From positions 10,726,001 to 10,790,000 of the forward strand of contig OX424564.1 in assembly GCA_949152475.1 (NCBI GenBank): a DNA stretch of 64,000 bases, read 5' to 3'. Positions 37,677-47,690 of this stretch are shown in pieces. The translations under genes and the position numbers were made by a program. Positions within the stretch are counted from its first letter, which is position 1. Every line of letters starts with the position of its first letter. This DNA comes from Terebella lapidaria. Taxonomy: Eukaryota > Annelida > Polychaeta > Terebellida > Terebellidae. Below the pieces are notes generated by a model, which was given only the letters and a program-made list of their open reading frames with translations, ran no database searches and was not told the DNA's origin.

Positions 37677-37681
37677 ATCCT

Positions 37682-38642
37682 CTGTTTGTTTATCTATTAA
37701 TAATAGTACCTGACGAAGCACGCCGATAACGTAAACCATACTGTGGCGTCAAAATCTATCATCTGAAAGGACACACAGATACCGAAATCAAAAACTCGAC
37801 GGAACGCAAGCACGGACGTTACGAACCATGAAATGACCAGTTCAAAAACTGCAAAAGCCATCAATACCACTAATGGATTGTAAATGGACTTGCTCTCACT
37901 CCTCTTCGAAATGCAATTGTTTTCATTGTATTTTATTCTAATTCTATAATGGATTATGATTATGACAGTGCTATAATGGATTATGACAGTGCTATTGTTC
38001 TTCAATATCTGGCTGTGGAAAAGGAAACACACTCGTAAATAACACTGGAGTTCTCAAACCACAAAAACTCACGCATGTGTGCGTGTTTGCATTGGAATTG
38101 AACTAGGAAAGTGTAATACAGTTCGGTTGGCAAGATTTTTTTCCAAGTTTCCTGAATGAATAAAAAAGTATAAAAGCTCATGCAGAAAAGGAAACAAGTT
38201 CAACCCATAACGGTGAAGTGGTTCGTCAAAAACTGCAATACCCAATAATCCGAGGACACACCATCATAACATGTTCGATTTGGGACTGATGTTATTGTTT
38301 GTTTACAATAACTAAGAAACACATTCCACGAAAGTAACAAAAACGCAAATAACTCACGGATCATGTCAAATTCACACCCAGAAAAACGTATGCTGATAAA
38401 GATGGGTCGGGCACATGTGATCCCCCCCCCCCCCAATTGTTAACTATAACTCTTACCCTACATGTGACTCGAACCTAAAAAAAGTTTCGATGTTTCGCGA
38501 GCAAAGGGCATATCAAAGTACAGTTTTATTTATCAATGTTTGGTAGCATGGAATAATATTCCTCTATCTGTCAAAGAAACGGATAACAATTCAATGTTTA
38601 AACGTGTAGCTAAAACATTCCTTGCAGAATGCATCACAAGAG
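37682..38642. other. Non-coding part of duplication copy A
   Basis: It aligns with 54415-55415. AACTCACGCATGTGTGCGTG to GTTCGGTTGGCAAG (38065-38135) recurs at about 54815 and, more diverged, at about 56225. A poly-C run lies at 38422-38434. No gene is recognised. Confidence 0.5.
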
Positions 38643-39524
38643 TACGGAAGAGGATTAGGGCCAAGCAACTAAATTTTTTTTTTCGATTTGTCGACTTACG
38701 TATTATCTCGATAAATCGACTTACTTATCTCGATAAATCGACTTATTTATCTCGATAAATCGACTTATTTATCTCGATAAATCGAGTTAATTATCTCGAT
38801 AAATCGACTTATTATCTCGATAAATCGAGTTAGTTATCTCGATAAATCGACTTATGTCTTAAGCATTTAAAGTTAAAGTAAACTGGAAATATGCTTAGAG
38901 TCACATTATTTATATTGAACATTATATTGAGTAGGCTTATAAGATCGACCATTATGACTTTAAATATCGAATAATACAGAATAATCTACCGAAATAAAAA
39001 CTATACTGAAGTTATTATATCATATCTCTTCAAACAATGCAACATGTTCTTGAATGGAATTGGTATAATTGTTTTTTTTTTATTATTTAGCTATTAAACA
39101 TGGAATGATGTATATTCGTAACGTTATCTGGAACGGCTTCTTGCCTTCTTCAATTGGATAGCTTGGTATTATTTCAGTGATTAGTGTTATGATTGTTAAA
39201 CTACATATAATAATCAAAATGAGTAATCGGTATATATTCTTTATCGTTTCCAAGGTAACCAATGAAATGGTATATGGCTCGCCTATATTACGATCGATGT
39301 ATATTCATTTTACTGGTACTTTAAATGTCAGCCATAAGTCGATTTATCGAGATAGGTAAGTCGATTTATCGAGATAGGTAAGTCGATTTATCGAGATACG
39401 TAAGTCGATTTATCGAGTTACGTAAGTCGATTTATCGAGTTACGTAAGTCGATATATCGAGTTACGTAAGTCGACAAATAGAAAAAAAAAACTTTTAGTT
39501 TGGTGGCCCTAATCCTCTTCCGTA
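38643..39524. mobile_element. Foldback-like element with satellite-built inverted ends, 6-bp TSD
   Basis: The outer ends are TACGGAAGAGGATTAGGGCC and its inverse. Next to each lies an array of a 22-bp unit built on TCGATAAATCGACTTA (about 38690-38850), repeated in inverted orientation at about 39335-39475. CAAGAG flanks both sides (38637-38642 and 39525-39530). Copy B (about 55415) has the locus without the insert. Tandem repeats inside inverted ends are the hallmark of foldback elements. There is no coding capacity. Confidence 0.85.
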
Positions 39525-39530
39525 CAAGAG

Positions 39531-42129
39531 AGCTCTCTCGTTATGAATATTTTTTTTTTATACAAGTCCACGATATTGTATATTTTTTTGTCACCAAATT
39601 TCAACGTCATGCCAATAGGGTATCGGGCCAAAGGTCCGGTAATCTAACGGGCATGGCTTGTGCATATATACATTACATCCTCATGTGAATAATATTAATT
39701 TTATTTCTATCGTTCAATGATGATTTTTTCACATGAACATGACTGTATTTCTAATTTGAAAAGCAAGTTACACTTGTAGTGTCAATTAACACACTATTTG
39801 CAGTTTTTCACGTTCCAAGCATTAAGGTTTCATAGTCCATTTAAGTCCAGATTACTTTAACTCTACAAACTGCCAGTACCACATATGGACTTCAAATTTC
39901 GAATTCATAAATACCACACTGATCTTATGGTCGACATCAACTACATCAACCAATCAATTCCATGCTTCAAATTATTTCATGGTCCGTCTCTGCATGTCAC
40001 TTGCATGAACGTGGTTCAATTGCTCATCGTATTAAAATAAGCTTCAACATTCACGATCAATGGAAAGACACCAAAATGCAGATGAATAGAGAAATTTGTT
40101 TGCGAAAAATGAGTGAGGATAACTATTTTACACGTTATGCAATATTATTATGACAATGGCTACCGGTGTTTGTACGTATACGCCCGGTTTTGGCTGTATG
40201 AAGCGGAAGATAGATTTTCCGTGTGCATTCATATCGGAGATAATGTTGTAAGTCAACGTTATTCAGGACCGGTGGATTAATTCATTCCCATCTTCATAAC
40301 GCATATAACTATTTCTAGGATTGATGTTTGTACTTGTTGAATCTGCACTCAAAAGTCTACTCGAAAAAACACATGTATGATCATGTAACTTATAAATATC
40401 TATATCTTGTGCACTTTTTTGTATTTTGGGAATATTTCGCCCATGGGGGTTTCGAGACTTGAGAGGAGACCATATATATAATGATATGATAATTTATATA
40501 TCGGTAAACAGTATGGTAAAACATGACTATTGATACATGTATATGTAATGTAGTAAACAGAAGACTTGAAACAGAAGTATGAAAGATGTGGTCACTCGAT
40601 ATAACATGAGTAACAGGACTTGAATTAAAATGTCTTTAGTATCGATTTGAAGACAGCAACACTTAGTGTTGTACGCCTCAGACTTGGGTAGCAATGTTTT
40701 ATTGTGTCTGGTGTATATAAATCCACTGTTTAAAATTACAATTAAATAAAAATTTGACAGATGGATGTTGCTGTCTGATATAATGTATACATGGTTTTTG
40801 TAGTAGCCAGAAGTTACACTTCCAAGCAGCATTGTTATGAAACAGACCATCATTTATATTTATCAATGAATACTCTTCTCGTCTCTCGACAAGCACACTA
40901 TTTTATGGGCTCAGCAACATAGGCCATATGTCCACGGTAACTTCATTAGAGCATCATTTGTTCACTTTTTGGCTATTGTTGTATATGCTGACAAGATTCG
41001 TCCATTGCGTGACATTGCACATGAAGCAGCAAACTTGATGTGTGACATAAAACAGTGTATTTCCTGGCTGTGACACCAAGCGCTTTGTACAAAAACGACC
41101 CTCGTGGGTGAATAGTGATACATGGATATACCTTCGATAGTGCCCGTTTTTATCGGTAACATTTCATTCGTTATTTTTGATAAATGGTTTACATAATTTT
41201 TCACAACCGAAAACTTTGAACGGTGAAAAAGGCAGTGCTTCTGTTTTAATCAATTGCTTTGTGCAAGAATACATGTATCATAATTGTTGATCGATCAGGG
41301 TCATAGTTTCATTTTCTTCAGAATACGACAATGAACGCAGTAAAGCTACACGTACTGGACCAATGTGAAGCAGTCCGTAATGTTTCAGAGGAAACAGTAT
41401 TAAATTGAGTCAAGGAAGGAATACCTCAATAAAGACTGTCATACCAAATGAACCCGAATAAAACATCGAACGCAGTCAGGTTGCTCTAGATATCAGAAAG
41501 CCAGTAAAATTGTCAACGAAATGTGTCGTATAGCAAAATACCATTACTCCCAAACCACAGTGGGTATAATGTGTTGTTTGCGTGAACACCTGCCATAAAT
41601 GTTCTCCAAACCTTTGTGAGACTCCTGCATAAAATGTGATACTGCTGCATGGAAGAACGATTTATTTGGATAGGATGTGGCGGTGTCCCCATGTACAAAT
41701 AAATGACAACTGAGAGTTCATTGCTCTAAATTTAGCAATTTATTATTGTTGTTCCATTTGCAACAGTTGCTTTTTACTCTTATTGTCACGGGGTGGGGTG
41801 CAATTCCCGTCGGAAGCTGAGACATTTATCCTCAGCATCGACGCAGCGGCCCATGTAGCGTATCTTGCATCATGGCATCGAGGGCAGAACAGTGAATTTT
41901 TCCAACCTGGCACTCCAATCTCCAAAATATGGTGAATATGTGACTATGTGAAACGATTCCTCGAGATTGGAAGTATATCATGGTATGGAATGAACTCAGG
42001 TGGTGTCTGATGACAAATAATGACATTAATACATGAAAAATTATGTTTTGTATGGTTGGTCCATAATATCGCCCACTATTGCCACTGTTTTTGACTGACA
42101 ATTTAAATGCCTGCGAGTACACATGTCAC
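39531..42129. other. Non-coding, right part of duplication copy A
   Basis: 39531-39610 matches 55430-55500, and 40930-41750 matches 58240-58995. A small GGTTACYGGACC-family fragment is at 39614-39656. No gene is recognised. Confidence 0.5.
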
Positions 42130-42321
42130 ACAAGTCTATTGCCGTCACGCTTGAGTGGTCATGGTTAAGTGGACATGACTGTTCTTGGCAGATTCAACAC
42201 CACACATGCAATACTCGCTATATAACCAGACCTCCGTCACGCTTGAACAACACTGCCTAACAACATTAGATGGTTTCTCTTGGGAGAAACTAGACAGTTA
42301 AGTCAGAGATAAACTATAGCT

Positions 42322-43644
42322 ATGCAAACCAGAAAGATGTCAAACAAATCAGGAGCAGGAATAGACAATCACAGTGATCTAATGGAAAAATTCTCACGTG
42401 TACTGGATGAAAAACTAGAGCCGATCAAAACAACATTAAATACAGTGACAGACGAAGTGAGAAAAGCGGTTACTAAACCTGAGGAAGCTTTCAACATAGC
42501 AGAAGAAGCAAAATCTGAAGCTGCTATTGCTAGCATCGCTGCTAAAAACGTTCAAAGCAGTGTGACATTGGCACTCGACACAGCAACCAGTGCATCGACA
42601 GTGGCTACCAGGGCTTCTGACGAAACCGATATTCTGTCAGATAAAGTGAAGCAACTGGAAACTGACCTGCAACAATGCTTGAAACGACAGGACGAAACCC
42701 ACGAACAGTTACTCAACATGGAGTCATATAGTCGCAGAAACTGTCTGATATTTGAAGGTGTTCCAGAAATCTCTACAGAAAATCTGAGACAGGTGATGAG
42801 ACAGACCATCAGTAAACTTGGGATGGACATGAAAGATGTTGAGCTCGTTGCTTGTCACCGTCTTCAGTCTACTGGAGTGAAGGCTGCTGCAAAAGGTCCC
42901 CGTCCAGTGATAGTCCGTTTTCTTCGCTATGAAGACAGGAAGGCAGTATGGAAGCTACGATCAAAAAGCCAACAAGGTCTCTGGATCAAAGAGCACTATC
43001 CAGTGGAAATAGAACGAAGACGTAAACTTCTATGGCCCTACCTACGAGCAGCATATGAAGGTGACCCCAAGAACCCTGATGGTAGTGTGTCTGCTTTTCT
43101 GAAGGTTGACAAACTCTATCTCAACAACCAAGTGTTCACTCATAACATGGTAGATAGCATACCTGAATACATCAGAGATCGTGTGAAAAACTCTCCGTCC
43201 ATGAAACAGTCTCCAGAAGCCACTGTCTTCTTCCGCGAGAGTAGTCCTTTATCAAATTTCCATGCATGTGATATCAGCATCGGTGGGAGACAATACGTAA
43301 ATGTTGAGCAGTATCTATCCTACATGAAGGCACTTTGGTTTGACGACCAAGACGCTGCGAGTGATGTAGTTGGTATGGTAGATCCCGTAGCCATCAAACG
43401 CTGTGTCAAACGTCTGCCGCACTTTTGTGAGGAAAAGTGGAGGTCTGAGGCCCCAGTGATTCTACGTGATGCTCTTGTGGCCAAGTTCACGCAGAATGAG
43501 CATCTGAAGCAAGCGTTGCTGGCTACTGGAGACACAACCTTGGGTGAAGCCTGCTCCAGCGACACACTGTTCGGAATAGGATTGTCTCTACACAACCCCA
43601 AGGTTCTAAGCATCTCTAAGTGGCGTGGTGATACCTGTAACTGA
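42322..43644 (+). CDS. LINE ORF1 protein: coiled coil, RRM and NADAR domain
   Basis: 440 residues from an ATG (MQTRKMSNKS). Residues about 20-130 are heptad-like and rich in Ala, Glu and Lys, a coiled coil. The LINE ORF1-type RRM follows (MESYSRRNCLIFEGVPE at 133, then VIVRFLRYEDRKAVW). Residues about 300-436 match the NADAR/YbiA fold in motif order: FFRESSPLSNFHACDI, NVEQYLSYMKALWF, DPVAIKRCVK, ALVAKFTQN, LLATGDTTLGEA and DTLFGIGL. NADAR enzymes are N-glycosidases acting on riboflavin-pathway intermediates or ADP-ribose adducts. Here it may act on nucleic acid or NAD signalling during retrotransposition, which is inference. The frame is fully open. Confidence 0.85.
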   Translation: MQTRKMSNKSGAGIDNHSDLMEKFSRVLDEKLEPIKTTLNTVTDEVRKAVTKPEEAFNIAEEAKSEAAIASIAAKNVQSSVTLALDTATSASTVATRASDETDILSDKVKQLETDLQQCLKRQDETHEQLLNMESYSRRNCLIFEGVPEISTENLRQVMRQTISKLGMDMKDVELVACHRLQSTGVKAAAKGPRPVIVRFLRYEDRKAVWKLRSKSQQGLWIKEHYPVEIERRRKLLWPYLRAAYEGDPKNPDGSVSAFLKVDKLYLNNQVFTHNMVDSIPEYIRDRVKNSPSMKQSPEATVFFRESSPLSNFHACDISIGGRQYVNVEQYLSYMKALWFDDQDAASDVVGMVDPVAIKRCVKRLPHFCEEKWRSEAPVILRDALVAKFTQNEHLKQALLATGDTTLGEACSSDTLFGIGLSLHNPKVLSISKWRGDTCN

Positions 43645-44136
43645 CTGGACTATTATGGACTAGAGTTTCACATATGAAAATTAAGTGATGTATATGTATA
43701 TATGTATATCGTAACCATCCATGGTGTATTTCTCAATGTGTCCATGAGACCATTCATCATATTGTTATTCTCTGTGCACCATACAAAATTATGTGTATTG
43801 TACATAATAGTTGATGATATATGAAATATGGAGCATAAAAACACATTAATATCCATATAAATAATCAAGCTTTGGAGAAGTGTTTAGGTTATTAATATTC
43901 ACCTGCGTATGTTGATATAACCATGTCAAACCCTTGTGTTCTTGTTTTTATTTGCACTACATTATATACGCTCCACCGACACCACTCATGCTACACTAAA
44001 GGCATGATAGTAGATAATGAACTATACCAACATGTTGAGCATAATGTGCGCGTGCGCCACGTGTACATTCCTCCAGATGGGAAAATGGTAAAAAACGACT
44101 GCTGGATCGACACATTAAACTTTCTGCACATTGACT
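43645..44136. other. Inter-ORF region of the retrotransposon
   Basis: About 490 bp between ORF1 and ORF2. It contains ATGTATATGTATAT repeats near 43690 and no convincing ORF. It is long for an inter-ORF spacer of this LINE type. Confidence 0.5.
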
Positions 44137-45969
44137 ATGGTTAGAGAGGAGAGTGACTCGAGCTCTGATGACACCTACCCTTGTCCCAACGACTATGTAC
44201 ATGATAGCAGGTGTAATGTGCTAAATATAGAAAGCACATACTGCGATTTGGATGATATGAATAAATCTGTGGAATCTTTTGAAAAGGCTAAATACCGAGC
44301 CATCCATCTCAATATCCATAGCTTACCCAACAAACACCATGAATTGTGCAACATGATTGAACATCTAAACGAAAATGGCCTCATCGTACACTTCGTACTC
44401 CTATGTGAAACATTTTTAACTCCAATGAACGCTGATATGTTTCCAATCAATGGCTATAACTTCGTGCACAATAGCCGAATCAACCAGCCAAGAGGTGGGG
44501 TAGCCATATATATACTGGATGAATTCAATTTTACGGAAAGATATGATTTGTGTATAAACACTGAAGGGCAATTTGAAAGCATAGCCCTTGAAGTTCCATG
44601 TAAGGATGGTAAACGCAATTTGATAGTCTCTGAAATCTATAGAGTTCCCAACACAAATGAATCGGTGTCCATCGACCGTTATTATCAAATGGTTAGTAAG
44701 ATAACTAGCAATCAGTGCGATGTAATTATTGGGACTGATCAAAATTTCGATTATCTAAAGGTAGACAATAACAAACATGTATCTGAATTGCTGAATGTAT
44801 TTTTCCTGGCAGGTCTTCTGCCCACAGTTAAACGCCCTACTCGAATAACACATTCAAGCGCCACTGTCATTGATAATATATATGTGGCATGTGACGCATA
44901 TATCAATATAGATTCTAGGATACTTACTTTAGATATATCAGATCATTTTCCATTATTTATTTGCATGGGGGAAACTACTAAAGGAAAAGCGAAATTACCC
45001 CTGGTCTTCTCACATAGGAATATGACAAAAACGAATGTTGATATGCTGTCTTCTGCTTTAAACAGCACTGACTGGCAAGAAGTAATGAATAATGACAATA
45101 TAAGTACATGTTATGAGTCCTTTATAACTAAATTCACTAGCTTACTGGATGAGTTAATACCAGTAAAAATCACTTCAATACCATATAAAAGTATTATCAA
45201 AGCGCCATGGATAACGCCAGGACTGATGAAAGCCTCAAAAAAGAAAAATAGACTCTCCATAAATGCCGCAAAAACGAAATATATTTTGTTCTCAACGAGA
45301 CACGGAACTACTGGCCTTCAACACAATCTATATATCGGAAATGAGACATTGGAAAGGGTGAACCATACAAAATTCCTCGGGTTATATATCGACCAACATC
45401 TCACATGGGAGCACCATATAACTCACTGCAGAAATAAAATAGCTAGAGGGGTGTATGCTCTAAATATGTCTAAACATATACTTACGGAGCATCACCGAGT
45501 CACTTTGTACTATAGTCTTATACACCCATATCTCTCGTATGGATTACGGCTATGGGGAAGTGCGTATCAAAAGCACATCAAGAAACTCGAAATTATTCAA
45601 AAGAAAGCAGTAAGAATTGTAGCAGGTGCTCGATATAATGACCCCAGTTCCCCCATATTCAAGCGCTTTACTATCTTGAAACTTCATGATCTATATGCTC
45701 AGCAAGTTATGTTACTGATGTATGATTTTGTCACAAATAATCTACCAAATCCTCTGATAGCAATGTTCACATATCACGGCAGTCATGGACATGACACCCG
45801 GCACAGCAGCGACCCCAAGCCTCCGAAGGCACATTCTGATGTCATGCTAAGGAGTTTTATGTACACCGGTCCAAGCCAATGGATGCTATCGAGTGGTGTC
45901 ATCAAGAGTTCGCAATCTAAATCTGTATGCAAAAAGCGCTTACTGCAGTCCTATGTCCGTTCCTATTGA
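44137..45969 (+). CDS. LINE ORF2 with endonuclease but in-frame loss of the RT core
   Basis: 610 residues from the first ATG (MVREESD). The AP-endonuclease domain shows LNIHSLPNK, LLCETFL, IYRVPN, IIGTDQNFDYL and ISDHFPLF. Near residue 370 (about 45241-45255) the pre-RT linker (KASKKKN) runs directly into the post-catalytic RT segment (RLSINAAKTKYILF, then VNHTKFLGLYID). All fingers/palm motifs, including the YXDD box, are absent. The frame nevertheless stays open to the usual C-terminus. It might supply only a nicking activity, or be a passive relic. Confidence 0.88.
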   Translation: MVREESDSSSDDTYPCPNDYVHDSRCNVLNIESTYCDLDDMNKSVESFEKAKYRAIHLNIHSLPNKHHELCNMIEHLNENGLIVHFVLLCETFLTPMNADMFPINGYNFVHNSRINQPRGGVAIYILDEFNFTERYDLCINTEGQFESIALEVPCKDGKRNLIVSEIYRVPNTNESVSIDRYYQMVSKITSNQCDVIIGTDQNFDYLKVDNNKHVSELLNVFFLAGLLPTVKRPTRITHSSATVIDNIYVACDAYINIDSRILTLDISDHFPLFICMGETTKGKAKLPLVFSHRNMTKTNVDMLSSALNSTDWQEVMNNDNISTCYESFITKFTSLLDELIPVKITSIPYKSIIKAPWITPGLMKASKKKNRLSINAAKTKYILFSTRHGTTGLQHNLYIGNETLERVNHTKFLGLYIDQHLTWEHHITHCRNKIARGVYALNMSKHILTEHHRVTLYYSLIHPYLSYGLRLWGSAYQKHIKKLEIIQKKAVRIVAGARYNDPSSPIFKRFTILKLHDLYAQQVMLLMYDFVTNNLPNPLIAMFTYHGSHGHDTRHSSDPKPPKAHSDVMLRSFMYTGPSQWMLSSGVIKSSQSKSVCKKRLLQSYVRSY

Positions 45970-46040
45970 TCGCAAAAAAAAGTATAAGTAAAATATTGCA
46001 CGTTAGTGTTTGCATGTACAGTGGTGTCGGTGTGGTACCT

Positions 46041-46094
46041 TCAGGTGATCTCATTCCCACTGGGATACAGACTTTGTCTTTTGGGATCACCTGA
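46041..46094 (+). repeat. 3' UTR hairpin of the retrotransposon
   Basis: TCAGGTGATC at 46041-46050 pairs exactly with GATCACCTGA at 46085-46094 around a 34-nt loop. Its position just before the 3' tail suggests an RNA element recognised during target-primed reverse transcription (inference). Confidence 0.7.
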
Positions 46095-46170
46095 GATGTG
46101 TTGTAAAATGTGTATTGAATTTAATTCGTGTATATTGTATTGTTTGTTTTACGCACATCTCAAATAAATT

Positions 46171-46198
46171 ACCTACCTACCTACCTACCTACCTACCT
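46171..46198 (+). repeat. (ACCT)7 tail of the retrotransposon
   Basis: Seven ACCT units follow AAATAAATT. Simple-repeat 3' tails in place of poly-A are typical of CR1/L2-like LINEs and mark the element's 3' end. Confidence 0.85.
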
Positions 46199-46248
46199 CT
46201 TACTCTACAAATTTTCAGTAGTACTTTAATACTGGTTTAATTACAATG

Positions 46249-47690
46249 ATATAGTACATGATGGGGGCATGTTTTCTGACCGTCCGACAGTCCGACTGCA
46301 GACATCTCAATACTAAAGGGTGCATTGATTTCGTTCATACCATCCGACTGCAGACAGTGATATAGTACATGATGGGGGCATGTTTTCTGTCCGTCCGACA
46401 GTCCGACTGCAGACATCTCAATACTAAAGGGTACATTGATTTCGTTCAGACCATCCGACTGCAGACAATGATATAGTACATGATGGGGGCATGTTTTCTG
46501 ACCGTCCGACAGTCCGACTGCAGACATCTCAATACTAAAGGGTACATTGATTTCGTTCAGACCATCCGACTGCAGACAATGATATAGTACATGATGGGGA
46601 CATGTTTACTGACCGTCCGACTGAAGACATCTCAATACTGAAGGGTACATACATTTCCTTCCAACCTTCCGACTGCAGACAATGATATAGTACATGATGG
46701 GGGCATATTTTCTGACCGTCCGACAGTCCGACTGCAGACAGCTCAATACAAAAGGGTGCATTGATTTCCTCCCGCGACCAACCGACAGTCCGACTGCAGA
46801 CAATGATATAGTACAAGAAGGGGGCATGTTTTACTGACCGTCCGACAGAGCTCAATACTAAAGGGTATATGGATTTCGTACAGACCATCCGACTGCAGAC
46901 AACGATATAGTACATGATGGGGGCATTATTTCTGACCGTCCGACAATCCGACTGCAGACAGCTCAGTACTAAAGGGTACATTGATTTCCTTCAAACCATC
47001 CGACTGCAGACAATGATATAGTACATGACTGGACATGTTTTCTGACCGTCCGACAGTCCGACTGCAGACATCTCAATACTAAAGGGTACCTGGATTTCGT
47101 TCAGACCATCCCACTGCAGACAATGATATAGTACATGATGGGGGCATTATTTCTGACCGTCCGACAGTCCGACTGCAGACAGCTCAGTACTAAAGGGTGC
47201 ACTGATTTCCTTGCGCGACCAACCTACAGTCCGACTGCAGACAATGATATACTACATGATGGGGACATGTTTACGGACCGTCCGACCATCCGACTGCAGA
47301 CATCTCAATACTAAAGGTTACAGAGATTCGTTCAGACCATCCGACTGCAGACATCTCAATACTGAAGGGTACATGGATTTCGTTCAGACCATCCTACTGC
47401 AGACAATGATATAGTACATGACGGGGGCATGTTCTCTGACCGTCCGACAGTCCGACTGCAGACAGCTCAGTACTAAAGGGTGCATTGATTTCCTTCTGCG
47501 ACCATCCGACTGCAGACAATGATATAGTACATGATGGGAGCATGTTTTCTGACCGTCCGACAGTCCGACTGCAGACAGCTCGATACTAAAGGGTGCATTG
47601 ATTTCCTTTCGTGACCATCTGACAGTCCGACTGCAGACATGGGTATAGTACATGATGGGGCGTGATCGGGCGTCCGACCATCCGACTAAT
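46249..47690 (-). repeat. About 111-bp satellite array, left inverted arm
   Basis: GATATAGTACATGATGGGGG recurs at 46249, 46359, 46470, 46581 and onward, roughly 13 units with indels. Each unit includes CCGTCCGACAGTCCGACTGC and ATCTCAATACTAAAGGGT. Internal GTCCGAC motifs add a shorter periodicity. Minus-strand frames through it (ending in Ser/Cys/His-rich repeats) are by-products of the repeat. The same unit occurs in reverse at 50051-51003. Confidence 0.92.

Larger units (their letters stand above)
31190..41750. other. Segmental duplication, copy A
   Basis: The order and sequence of non-coding landmarks match copy B (52420-58995) in direct orientation. Examples: GGTGGGAAAGACTATACTTT (31347) with 52614; TTGGTTTCCTTGTAGTATCC (34691) with 53080; TATTAATAATAGTACCTG (37694) with 54419; AACAATTCAATGTTTAAACG (38584) with 55365; GTGTTGTTTGCGTGAACACC (41571) with 58818. 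Copy A contains three insertions absent from B: the 364-bp satellite, a CACGGTGG transposon and a foldback-like element. No protein gene is recognised in the shared sequence. Confidence 0.85.
42130..46199 (+). mobile_element. Non-LTR retrotransposon (CR1/L2-like), RT-deleted, with NADAR-tailed ORF1
   Basis: Two consecutive plus-strand ORFs are followed by a 3' UTR hairpin and an ACCT microsatellite tail, the layout of CR1/L2-type LINEs. The left boundary is approximate: the 5' region has CGTCACGCTTGA at 42146 and again at 42236. ORF1 is intact. ORF2 keeps the endonuclease and C-terminal region but lacks the reverse-transcriptase core, so the copy could move only with help from another element. 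Confidence 0.85.

Noticed and set aside
46249..47690. CRISPR-like regularly spaced repeats
   Set aside because: The whole ~111-bp unit is repeated, without unique spacers, and the genome is clearly eukaryotic.
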